A stretch of DNA of 64,000 nucleotides from Hygrocybe punicea (taxonomy: Eukaryota; Basidiomycota; Agaricomycetes; Agaricales; Hygrophoraceae): positions 6,572,001 to 6,636,000 of the forward strand of contig OY744468.1 in NCBI GenBank assembly GCA_963556145.1, written 5' to 3'. The notes under the pieces were generated by a model, which searched no databases, had not been told where the DNA came from, and saw only the letters and a program-made list of their open reading frames with translations. Position numbers and translations under genes: made by a program. This document shows positions 22,191 to 32,900 of this stretch, one piece after another (the stretch's first letter is position 1; each line of letters starts with the position of its first letter).

Positions 22191-23044
22191 TGAGGCAGTG
22201 CGGCAGGCAAATGATGCAATGACGATGAAGACAGAAATGAGAAGGCTGTGAAAAGGCTCAATATGGAATTAGACCATGGTAAAAGTTTCGAAGGCGCCAT
22301 CTGCAATGTCGTTGATGGGACAAAGGGCTTGATGCATCCAGAGGTTGAAACTTGTCACTACAGAAGGATTATCTGGGATGGGTGTCTCCAGCATTTCTAC
22401 AAGCCCGAGGGTCACAGCAACATCGGCGCTGCTAAAGCAACTATGGAAATAGAGTGGCTGTGCAGGAATCTGCACTTACCCCATGAATTTCATATCAGGA
22501 TTGTTACAATTAAAGATGACATACCTTCCAGCCAGGAGGAGTGCTACTTGGTTTCACAACAGATGACTTGCTGAATCGTAACTAAACCATTGACATTGAG
22601 ACAATGAGTGAACTAATGACCAGGAGTGTACGCACATATAAATTGCACGATGATGACTGCAAAAAGGTTGTCCCTGTCATCTGGTATAAAAATTGACGAG
22701 CTCGGAAACCCTTGTCTTTTGCTGCTTCATCCTGCTTCTCAAGGGAAACCAAGTTGTTGTAAATTGTATGATTGGGATGGCCAAGTCCATTCAGATATTG
22801 CGACAGGTGTTAAATGAAAAGCCGACTCAAAGCATTCAGCTCTGTGCCTCTGTTTGGCAGACCCACTTCTGGAAGTTCTTCCAGTTCACCAGTGTGAAGT
22901 TTGAAAGAGGAAGGCAACGATCTGAATGACACAAGTGCCAGCACTGGTGCTGGATCCGTGACACATCGGGAAAATAACTGGTTGAGGAGAGATATACCCG
23001 TGGGACCATGGAATGCCTGTCATTCCATTGTTAACTGTAGGTAA

Positions 23045-25650
23045 TCATATATTTGACCCTCTTACTGCGGAGATATCTTCCACTGTTTCCGATACCTTGA
23101 TTGACAGTCCATTACCAAGCGCAATCACCTCCGAGGGTTCTGGCTTTCTGATAAGGGTATCATGAAAGACTCTAGTTCTCAGCTGTCGCAACTGAGCTGC
23201 ATCATAATCGGCAATATCCCGATGCTGGAATATGTAAATCAATAAGTCATCCAATGGTGTCGATGTCCCTATAAAACATACCTGGATCTCAAGATTGGAC
23301 AATAGCGCAATGTTCCTAGGTGATGCAAAGACAGTGGAATCATCAGGTGGCCACTCTGAGAAGGACGCTGCTGTTCCTGGTGCAACAGCTGCAATGAACT
23401 CCTGTGATTGGAGTATAGCGTCTCCTTGGAATATATTTGCGAGAATAAATGGTGAAACCGGATCTGGAGTAATGCTGTAGAAAATTGATATGATGATAAG
23501 GCTGCCGTATGCTTGAAGCTGAATCCGGCGAGATTGTGAGGACTCCGGACGTGGCGCTAGTGTATAATAGCCTTCATCGAGACCAAGGCGCCAGTATCAT
23601 TCATCTTGAACCATCTTTTGTAACGCAGCCTCTAGCACAGCCCAAATAACTCCATCCCCAGTGCCCTGACCTCTATGTCATACAAATCAGATCATATCAC
23701 ACATGTAGCTGTTCTCGCACTTACACATGAAATGTGATGTTCTGACTGAAAAACAAACCTACAAGCAATGACCCAAGTTGAATCTTGACACCCAATTCTT
23801 CCCACTGAGGGCGGCTGATATTATCTTTTCCAGAGGAAACAGCAACAAGAAACTCAATCAGTGCCTGAGCGGCACTATCGATGCTGCCTGCCTTCATGAA
23901 AAATGTGTGTTCATCCTCGCATTTGTTGATTTCTGATTCAATCTCTTCCTGCCAGGACGTCAAGGACAAATAGGTAACGGAATTGTCGTGGAAATCAAAA
24001 GGGGGTGGACTTGGTGAGTTGCAAGGGAGGAACAGAGGTAATTGGACCAGAGTAGATGATAAAGATGCTGGTATAGGGCCAGTTGCCAGTGGGGCAGTAG
24101 CATCTGCTCGCACCCCTTGCGTAGATGGACCAACCACCGGCACTGGTGCAGGGTCAAGCAAGATCACTGGCTGCGTCTCTGTGGTTGACTGAGGACAGGT
24201 TACAAAGCATTCAAACTCGTCATCCAATTCATCACTTGGAAGGGCAGTACGGAAGTCTTTGAAGACTCGGGCATGAAAACAGCGATGTGGCTGCACTATT
24301 CCAGCAATAACTGGCCCCATCAGCAAACAAAACTGTGGCGCTGGGTCTGAGGTCAGCGTTCAGTACCAGTCAAACATAGTGACCATTCGTACCAATAAAA
24401 ATCAGAGGCCGATCCTCAACATTCTGTATTCTGCACAGTTCTCTTCCTGCTGTGCCTTGTCCATTTGAAAAGATTTCACACCACATCATCAGATGGTATG
24501 GTATACTTGAGTTACTGACTGCATGGTATGGGCAATTATTAGCATATGCTTTCCGATATCCGATGCTGACTGGTCGCCACGGCAGATGGTAGAAATCAGC
24601 GGCAATAGACTGCTCATCTGATGTAGAAATCGCTCTTTGAGGGGAACAAGGCATTGTGAGAAAATGTGCATCAAGATGCTGTTGAATGGTAGTATTCAAC
24701 AAAAGAGCAGCATTGTCGTTTGGAATTGCATCAATGTTAGCATAAATTATAAGGTTGTAGGCCTGCATGCGCTGTAACATTTCTGGCACTCGGTCTGTCC
24801 AGATTCTATTGATGAAGTATTCCAGTTCTGCTTCACTGACAGCGGGCACAGAGGTTAACTATATGTGTTGGATGAGTGTTTTTAAGAACAGCCATCCACA
24901 AACAACACACACATACTGGATTGGCAAGAATGCAGATATCAAATTGGTAGTTTTGAAGGAGGTCATTGGCAGTGGTTCGAGCACGTGAAGGGGCTTCTTT
25001 TTGGCGGGATGCACGGCCTCCACCATGGGCAGCTGCTCCAGATCCACTGGCAGAAGGGATCAAGGGGGTGACACGTTGGTGGCGTGTCATTGCTTCAACC
25101 CGACGCCCATTTGTAGATGTATCTGGATTCGGGGGTTGCGGAGGCTCCCATGTTGTAAATGGCCGAGCCTGGGTACCTTCAAGCGCTGCGGGGGTAACTT
25201 GGCTGCCAAAAATTAAAGGACTGTTATTATTGACATCGCCAGACTCAACACTAACCTGACGTGGCCCAACCAACCAATCCCACACACACAAATTGATCTC
25301 AGAGTAACAGGACCAGGATCAGGTGTTTGGAACCTTAGACACCATCTTTCAGGGCAGCCTCCCTTCACAGGGAGTGTTGCAAGTGCCGAATCTGGACTTG
25401 TGGAATGAGCAACATCTGGGTGTCCACAGAAGCATAGCCGTTGGCCATTTGCAAGTCCCTGCTTCCTAGGTCAAATTGAGGCTCAGGGCGAGCCAGAGCA
25501 CTTACCTGTGATGACACAAACTCTGCACAATGGTCTCCAGCCTCCCTGCACCATGTACAATCATACCTCTGCATCAAGAGGATCGAAAGGTTGGGGGCAA
25601 TTTAATTTGGTGAAAAGGTCGAAGCACATGTCAAAACCACATGACACCAT
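23045..25650 (-). pseudogene. Cys-rich agaricomycete multi-copy protein, possibly HECT-like (broken)
   Basis: A multi-exon minus-strand gene can be followed from about 25650 to a stop at 23045. Near the N-terminus are zinc-binding-like clusters (CTWCREAGDHC, QRLCFCGH). Next come a disordered Pro/Ser segment, a conserved middle (NRIWTDRVPEMLQRMQAYNL, DFYHLPWRPV, QGTAGRELCRIQ, FCLLMGPVIAGIVQPH, DDEFECFV) and a C-terminal region with GQGTGDGVIWAVLEAAL and YWRLGLDEGYYTLAPRP. Introns of about 45-65 bp lie between these blocks. An in-frame TGA at 23597-23599 falls just before the YWRLGL word. The C-terminal layout recalls HECT-like ubiquitin ligase proteins expanded in mushrooms, but I see no catalytic Cys block and hold that assignment weakly. 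Confidence 0.5.
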
Positions 25651-26024
25651 CGCCGCACTCTGTGCGCTCTAACCGTGCTTGGGACGACTTTTGAGGCTGC
25701 TAAAGTAGCGGAACTGACCCCCGCGATTGAAGCTACCAACCAGGTGAGCGCCATCTCTTTTATTTATTCTAATATATTCTTCACACACATTTATTTCCAT
25801 CTAATCACGCACACATGCATGCTATTCTATCCAGGTATCTGTTCTCCAGAAAGAATTGTCTGACCATTGTTCCCTTCAGGAAGCCCACGTTGAAGAGGTC
25901 ACGGTGCAGCTTGAAAATGCCAGTGTACTCAAGGAAATTACTGAAGATGTCCATTCGCGCCTTGACACCATGACACGTGAAGTTGTTGAGACCAAAGTCA
26001 AAAAGCGCGTAAAATTTCAGGTAA
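25641..26024 (+). pseudogene. Coiled-coil protein fragment, frameshifted
   Basis: From ATG 25641 the frame reads into a run of T at about 25690, where one extra T shifts it. In the following frame come EAAKVAELTPAIEATNQ, an intron at about 25743-25832 and then a heptad-like Leu/Val helix (VSVLQKELSDHC...EITEDVHSRLDTM). It ends at a donor-like GTAACA near 26023. The start overlaps the start of the divergent minus-strand gene. The family is unknown, and the fragment is too short for a function. Confidence 0.4.
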
Positions 26025-27053
26025 CAAATTCCATTTGTCCATCATCAAGGCTGATCTACATCTTCATACCGCACTACAGCTGACGCAACAAATTTATGCC
26101 AGCAAGTAAAAGAGCACAAATGCCAGATCTTCAAAGTTCAAACAAACCTCCACAATTCGTCAGCGATTCATCATGTTACAGATCGCTTCTGCAGCGGGCT
26201 CCGGCAACAATCAACTTAACTGGGGATCGGTTTTCAGAGGAAAGAAGAGCAGTTTCATTGTTGCTTATAACTAAGACAACACTGCTACTAGTGGGGGGGG
26301 TCAAGGTCTAATGTCATTGCGAGCCGTGGGGGTTACCCAAGACAAGGGGTCTGCCCCAAGAACCAGACTAAACGTAAAGAAAGGAAAAGAAGAAAAAAGT
26401 CCGAACCAACAACAAGAACAATATATATAATGACTGGTCTTGAGGGGAGGTAAATAGAAATACAACCATGAAGCCATAACATGTCCAACTCTACCATGTG
26501 TTCACCATGAGGCGTACATGAGGCGTCCTCATGTCGATGTTCTCGCAATCCAACTGGAGGCCCGGGTGTCATTGAGGAATAGAGGGGGTCCGGATGACTC
26601 GGATGATTTGTCATCGGATCATGTGATGTGCAGAATTGCCTATTCGGGGTCTACACTTGCTGTAACAGGCAAGTGCGCAGTCTGGCAAGTGCGTTGCACG
26701 GTCGGGTCGAAGATGGGTATCGTCCAGTGTGGGGTTGGTGATGAGAGTGTCTTGAGGTGGTGTGGATGTAATGGCAAGGTTGGTATGAAAGAAAATGAAG
26801 GAATGTATAAAGGAAAAAACCAACTAGGACAGTGGGCTAGTCGAGGTCAGACATGTGAACAGCACAAGCTGTACCGGATGATGATGTCTGTGTTGATAAC
26901 GTATTGAGGAGCGATGTCTTGTCCTGTTTGTGGAACAAGAAGGTCCACTTGATGTCAGTATTCGTCCAAGAAAGGGTATCATTGTAAACGAGTGTGGGAG
27001 GTATCAAGATTATGGATGGAAAAGGATAAATGAACGTGGGTCCAGGTTTTGAG
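26025..27053. other. No gene recognised
   Basis: Minus-strand frames here are Thr/Pro/His-rich and could be the disordered tail of the relic at 27054-27752, but no joining intron is clear. A run of nine G lies at about 26292. Confidence 0.35.
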
Positions 27054-27752
27054 TCATGGCATGAGTGACAAGCTGTGGGAACAAGTCGTCGGGTACTGCA
27101 TTGAAGCGGTGTCGTGCGAACAATATACGATAGGGGTTGGTTCACTGTTTGGGAAGTCGTATGGTCTGTGGTCGAAGTCCAAAAGAGTATGCTCCGGCGA
27201 TGGTCGGATTAGAGAGAACAGTGAAATGTCTCGTGATTGGGGATTGTTCAGAGTTCGCATGCAGGTGAGGAATGTCGTCGGATCGTCAGGGAGGATAATG
27301 GTGGGCACAGGGTACGAATATGGAAACCAAATATCCGGGAATGGCAATTGTCAATTACGTGTCAGTATACTGTCGAGGCGGATGTCGGTTTCATCAATGA
27401 AGGAAGGTTGCTTTTTCCAGAGGCAAATCATGACGATGTAGAAACCGATCAGGAAGGTAATCGCTATAGCACCAATGATCATTACAGTTATGAACTGTTT
27501 GGTGAGGATAGCCATTGTGCGTTGGTTTGGGAAGACAGTATGTTGTACAGCGAAGACAATGAAAGTGACATCCATTGGCAAGGCGACTATTCGGTTACAG
27601 CAAGGTAACGTGGGGATGTGTCCATGGTCGGTCTGGATTGTTCTAGAAGAAGAAAGGATAAAAAGAGAACAAGGACAAGAATAAACAATGATGTCCAAAA
27701 GAAGACAAAAGGTAAAAGGAAATGAAAAAGGAAGGTAAAGTGGAATCGTCAT
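27054..27752 (-). pseudogene. Possible single-pass membrane protein relic
   Basis: The minus frame holds one strong hydrophobic helix (FITVMIIGAIAITFLIGFYI) followed by a Lys-Lys stop-transfer. A Pro/Asp/Thr-rich cytosolic-type tail follows. The tail is divided by TGA at 27351-27353 but stays open for about 95 codons on each side in the same phase, so one original frame is likely. I do not recognise a family. The start is uncertain, since the Ser/Phe-rich 5' part looks non-coding. Confidence 0.3.
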
Positions 27753-28780
27753 CGTGGGTAGTGGAGTCGGAATCGGAGTTGCGGAGTTGAAAAATGTAAC
27801 ACATCAGTCAAACCAAGTTTATGTTGACCGTAATGCAACGCTACGCCCCTTGAAGCCCATTGCTATAACGCAACTTTGCAGGCGTCATCGCTCTTGGTTC
27901 CACTACGTCCCCTCCTCCGTCCGCTCACTACCCCATTGCAGTCGCCTTGCCGTCCAGCCAGCTTTATTCCACCAACTTCTACATCTGTGAACAGCACTGG
28001 CACCGGCACTACCAGTACAAATGGGTGGGCAATTGATTCCACTCCCCGTTGTTCCCACATGACTTGGCAAGTCTCCTCCAACTCGGGCCTGACGAGGCGC
28101 GTACGCTGGTCAAAGACTACAGATTTCTTGCAGATATCCCTGAAGAGCCGAACAAGGATCCCGGAAAAGGCAACGCTCATCGCCGAGCAACCAGAGCTGC
28201 CACAAAAGTAGACGCAGGAGTGGAAGGGAAACCTAAATCGGAGGATCATTCGCTCGACAGGGAGAGGAACCTTTCACGTTTCATGGCTCCCATTGGGGTG
28301 CATAACGTGCCCCTGCGGGGTTTATCGTTGTTTCTGTGAGATCTGACTTTCTTGCTCCATTTTTCCCCCCTAACTGCTCTTCCTGCGGAATTCTTTTTTC
28401 GTTGATATTGCAGGTGCCATTCCAGGTGGTGTCTATACCTGCGCAGTCAAAGCAGAAGGCTCGAACACAATTGTTGCGACTTATAATTAATGGTTCATGA
28501 TTGGGGATTGGAAAAAGGTTTAGAATCAGTACTTTCTCATTGTTCAGGCAAGTGTTTTGCAATAACCGATGGATCTTTGTATATGTTCAACTTTTCAGCT
28601 TGATTTCAGACAACGGGAATGGGATGAGGGGTCCCCATTTCCACCGTGACCTCGCGAACATGTACGGATCGGTCAATTGACATGCACATCATCAAAGGTT
28701 CTACCAGTACCCCAGCCAATATCTCATATCTTTACAATTGCTGACTCCAAAGCAGAAATACATCCACGCTCCAATCAAAT
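27753..28780. other. No firm gene; short plus frame at 28049-28339
   Basis: The frame contains PHDLASLLQLGPDEARTLVKDY and later LSRFMAPIGVH. I associate these words loosely with small agaricomycete repeat proteins. It lacks a credible start and I leave it unassigned. Sequence from 28600 to 28780 is a plausible promoter for the galectin, without a clear TATA box. Confidence 0.3.
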
Positions 28781-29170
28781 ATGTTCTATTTTCTTTCCGT
28801 CAGCCAAACCACTGCCATTCAACTTCTGAGCGCCTTGGGGGACATTATTCTTCACATGAGCTTCCGTCTGTTCGAGAACGCGATCGTGTTCAACGCCAGG
28901 GCTGTGAAAGGTGAATGGGGTCCCGAGGAGAGAGTGAGGCTCGCCGGCAAACTTGTAGGAACTGAAAACACAATCACCGTGTACGACCATGGCGATTGCT
29001 ACCAAATTCTCATTGACTATCACACTGTTCACTATTTCAACAAGAGACTCCAAGAGGCTGCAGCAAGTGTCTCTTATGGTCTGAACGCGGGCCACCCCTC
29101 CCTGTTCCCCGACCCCCTCGCGGTTTCCACCTATGCTTCCTTGGCAAATGTGTTTGTGAGGGATGTTTAG
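28781..29170 (+). CDS. Fungal galectin (short form)
   Basis: ATG 28781 opens 129 codons that match Coprinopsis-type galectins, beta-galactoside-binding lectins of fruiting bodies with a defence role against grazers. Visible landmarks are GDIILHMSFR, NAIVFNAR, GEWGPEERV, ITVYDHGDCYQI and YFNKRLQEAAASVSYG. The ligand-site residues of the family, Arg/Asn on the VFN-R strand and the Trp and Glu-Arg pair in WGPEER, are all present. Compared with the usual length of about 150 residues, some 25 residues of the first strands are missing between the leader and GDIILH. The end may lie elsewhere: a donor GTGAGG near 29158 and an acceptor near 29227 could add about 20 residues. No signal peptide is seen, as usual for this family. 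There are no in-frame stops. Confidence 0.85.
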   Translation: MFYFLSVSQTTAIQLLSALGDIILHMSFRLFENAIVFNARAVKGEWGPEERVRLAGKLVGTENTITVYDHGDCYQILIDYHTVHYFNKRLQEAAASVSYGLNAGHPSLFPDPLAVSTYASLANVFVRDV

Positions 29171-29414
29171 GTTCGTGATTCTTCTTTGACCGTCCAAACA
29201 CGACATACCGATTGTCTGATCCTGCAGGAGTCATTGGAAGATTGGCCGGGTCAGGGCATGACATCGTATGGTTGGAAAGCAATTAAGTAGGTGAATTTGT
29301 ACAAGTAAATGTCCTTTCCGTAACAACCGTTCAAGTGTCTTCCGAGTAATGTACGAGTGACCAACAAGGGGACCACGCAGGTGATGAAAGGTGGCTTTTG
29401 CAAGGATTTGCGCA

Positions 29415-31230
29415 CTAGAGTATATACATTTGTCTACATTCCCCCAATGCCAACCTCCAGCGACGACGGTAGGATTCCGTTGTTCGCGACTGCCACATCC
29501 CTTGATCCTCCAGCCTAGCATCAATATACTGAACCTGTTCTTTTGTGAGAGGGCATGTCGGTCCTTCAACCTCAATGTTTGCCAGATGATTGGGTACCTG
29601 ATGATCAGCTGCCTCGAGCTCGTCTTCATCATCTTCAAGAGGATTTGCTGCATCATGGTGCGCAAGAATTTGGTTATCATCGATGTCCTCCCAGTCTATC
29701 CCATATTGTGCCAACTCATCTTCTGGTATGTCCTCCTCTTCTGGTAATTCAACACCTCTCGGGCCCTCTGTGATCATTCTGAAGAAGAACATATCCCGTG
29801 GTGAGCGTGAGTGTTCGCCTTGAATGGTGATGACATGGTTATTCCAAGCACCAATCCAGTCTTGGATATCATCATTTATCGCATTGAGAAATAAGTGGTG
29901 TAAGAGCCAGACGTGAGTATTGCTGGTGAGATCTAGGTCATCATATGCCTCAAGATCTTGAAATAAATGTTTCCACTTTCCACCAAACCCTAAAGTGACA
30001 TCAACCCAAAGACGTTCAATCCGGATATTGTGAACACTCCTGTACATGAAAAATATGTATACAGATAGCATAGAGAAGCAAAGAAAGAGTGAGTGTACCT
30101 TCCCCATATGTGTGAGCCTCTTTCAATGCCACGAACATCTTCCATGTGCCGAGCAACAAGGAGATTCTCTGTGCCGTGATCTCCTCAGACACGGCTGGGG
30201 AGTCCATAAATGCTGACAGCATCCAGAAAAAGGTTGAGAACAGTCTGAGCACAATTGTTGTTGTGAGCTCGCATCCCTGTAACAAGTCGGGATTTTCCAT
30301 CAATAAATCCGTGAATCACAATCTTCCAGTGTATAAGTCCTGCGAAACAAGGTCAAAGCTGGAAAGTGGAGAGGTGTGTCTGCTAACCGTGCTGTCCATC
30401 ATGATGCCATAGAGAATTCGGACCAGGCACAGAATATACTCGTCTTTCTATCCTTCGTGGACCGAATTGTGATGCGGAGGGCCCATGAATGCGAAGGTAC
30501 GATGATTCCATGCATGGCCTTGGGATGTGGTAGCCGAGAGATCTGAGGTGGCCCCTCAACATCCAGCGTCCAAATGTCGGAAATGTGTCGATGATATCAC
30601 GAATCATGACATCTAATGCTTCATCGGAAATATCTGAAGCAGGGGCTGTGGATGATGTATATTGGCGCTTCGTTGAACCATCTGGAGCTTGATATTCAGT
30701 GTAAACAGGGGGGCCTGGTTCAACAGGACCATAATCAAGTGCACGGCGACGAATTGTCCTTGCTGAAACCCTGATATCGGTGCAAGGGTAGATGGACCAC
30801 GCATTTCCAATGCAGTGGCAAGTAAATCTTGATTAATTTCGATTTGTGGGCGACCTTGCTGGCCAGAACGTTCAATTTGTGTAGTTTCAATACGCTCTGC
30901 ATCCGGAGGGTCAGCCGAAGCAACTGCTGCCCGATCCAAATGATCAATCATCGATTCGAGGCTGGAAAAAATAATATTGCGATCCTGTTGTGACAGGGAA
31001 GCTGTATGCTACTTGAATCTTGAATATCTTCCATGAATGAGCAATGAGGTGAAACTTGCCTGTTCAACAATTGCATATAAATGCAAGCACTCATCCCGAT
31101 GAGCATTCAGTCGTGCTGCATCACCTAGCTGGGTACGCAATGCTGAGCGTACACGGTCACCTAGTGCTTCAAATGCAACTTGAATATTCTGTCGAGGCAA
31201 CATGCAAGCGATGGCATCAAAGCTTATCAC
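29415..31230 (-). pseudogene. Integrase-core (rve-like) transposase, agaricomycete family (broken)
   Basis: The minus strand encodes a DDE/D integrase-type enzyme of a family common in mushrooms. In order there are an N-terminal helical part with AFEALGDRVRSALR, and an HTH-like region (VSARTIRRRALDYG). The core has first Asp in PNSLWHHDGQHG, second Asp in GDHGTEN and Glu in NIRIERLW. A C-terminal LNRW-type segment ends at 29415. Introns at 30340-30387 and 30040-30098 are in phase. An earlier one uses a GC donor (CAG|GCAAGT). Two lesions disable it: a one-base frameshift at about 30769-30780 before the HTH, and TGA at 30185-30187 just before the second catalytic Asp, where the family has Arg. 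The start upstream of 31230 was not found. Confidence 0.8.
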
Positions 31231-32900
31231 TTATAAGTGAACACAATCATCGCATAGCGGCAGCTCTTCGTTGTATTAATATTAGTGTACCTACACACAA
31301 TGAAGCCAAATCAATGGAACCTGATAGCCAGTCCTGCACCGGGGTTTTCAATGACAAGGCATCTACAATCAGACATATTTGCTTGGGCTGCTGAAGTGAA
31401 TAATGAGAGTACAACTACTCACAATAAAGTATACTCATGAGTGGTCAGCCCCAGGTTGCAGTGTGGATCATACATCAAGGTACAGTAACTAGGGAACTAG
31501 GCTAGGCTCCCATGTTTCGAAGAGAACGATTGGTGGGAAGCAGCATTTTTCAATGTCCATGGTAGTGAGCATCACTCTGGGTTAGCACAGACAGTAGAAA
31601 GTTTGGCGAATGACATGGGAAGTAGCAGGCAGGCTCCGGGAAGTTTGGCCGAAGCCCCGGGAAGTGCAACTGAAGGCTAGGAAATTTAGCTGGATGCCCG
31701 GTAAATTTGGACGTGGTTGCGGGAAGTTTAGCTGAAGCCCGGGAAATTTGGCTGTGGTCCAGGGAAGTTTAGCTGATGACCGGGAAATTAACTGCAGCTG
31801 TGGAATCTTACGAAACAAATTGATAAGTATGTTTCACAGTCGGTACAACCAGAAAAAGAGAAATATTTCTGATTTCTCATCTAATTCGTTTTCTTTAACA
31901 AGAATATTATTTGAATGTCGAAGACAGTGCAGACTTTTCTTTTGACTTTTGCCAGGCTGTGAACAAAGTAACGAAGGTCATTGGGGAATTGGGTGTTTTT
32001 GTCCAAAGGCGACCCTCATAGAAAGATTATCAGTCGGCACCCTCCCAAATTGGACCTGGACCCTCCCAAATTGGACCTGATCAATCCCGATTTTGAGGCT
32101 GATCACTCTCGGTTTCCATATCAAGTGCGTTTCTCAAAATCATCCCGGGACATCGAACCCTGGCTACACAATCTAGATATAGGTCCCTTGCCTGAAAATC
32201 AAGATGTCGAACAGAGAAATATGCCTGAGAGCGCTAGAGCGACAATCGTGTCAGAGGGGTAAGACGAGGAAGTGGATGGAGTAGCCGATTGGGTGACAGA
32301 CCTAAAAATAAGGATGGAAAGTTCCTCCAGTTGCATGGTGGTTTGCGCGGCCCGAATGAGCATCTGATGAGCAGCATATAGGGTGTCATGAAGTGTCGAG
32401 GCCTGGCTCTCAATAACGAACATTGGTGGGTTTTCGAGCAGGATCTGGTACGCTTGTGCGGTGATAGACTGGTGCATGTGCGTTCTAGTGATCCCGACAT
32501 CGTAAGCAGCTTCCGCTTGGTCGCGATCGTTTATGATGGGGACCTTACGATTTATGGTCCGCACATTGATATTACCAGTCTGGACGCAAGTGTACTTGAT
32601 ATGAACCTGAAACGTTGAGACATTTATCACGGACTTGGACACCTTTCCTCTGGTTCGGGTCAAGTTTCCATCCGCGAGGCACATAAACTTCCACGGAGAC
32701 ATCCTTCACGGTGATGCGGGCTGTGAAAACCATGTGCCTGATCTCGTCGGGTATGCTAGTTGCGCAGCGCTGGTTCAAAAAGCCGGCTTTCGAGGTTTAA
32801 AACGGAGAATGCAGAGGTCGACGCGGGCGGAAACATATAGCTATCAAGTTGGAAAGCTGACGGAGACCGAACAAGGATAACGAGCTGTAGAGTAAAGGTC
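31231..32900. other. No gene recognised
   Basis: A minus frame at 32199-32702 (with NDRDQAEAAYDVGITRTHMHQ) is open but unassigned. A 20-bp unit, CCCTCCCAAATTGGACCTG, is repeated twice in tandem at about 32041-32080. Confidence 0.4.
31594..31800. repeat. GGGAAATTTAGCTGAAGCC degenerate tandem repeat
   Basis: About nine imperfect copies of a unit of 21-24 bp, each containing GGGAA(A/G)TTT and GCTG or GCCG. Confidence 0.7.

Larger units (their letters stand above)
20887..23044. other. No gene recognised
   Basis: A plus-strand frame at 22248-22574 (containing EIEWLCRNLHLPHEFH) begins at a non-ATG codon and matches nothing I know. Small palindromes and a short tandem repeat are listed separately. 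The rest is unstructured. Confidence 0.4.
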
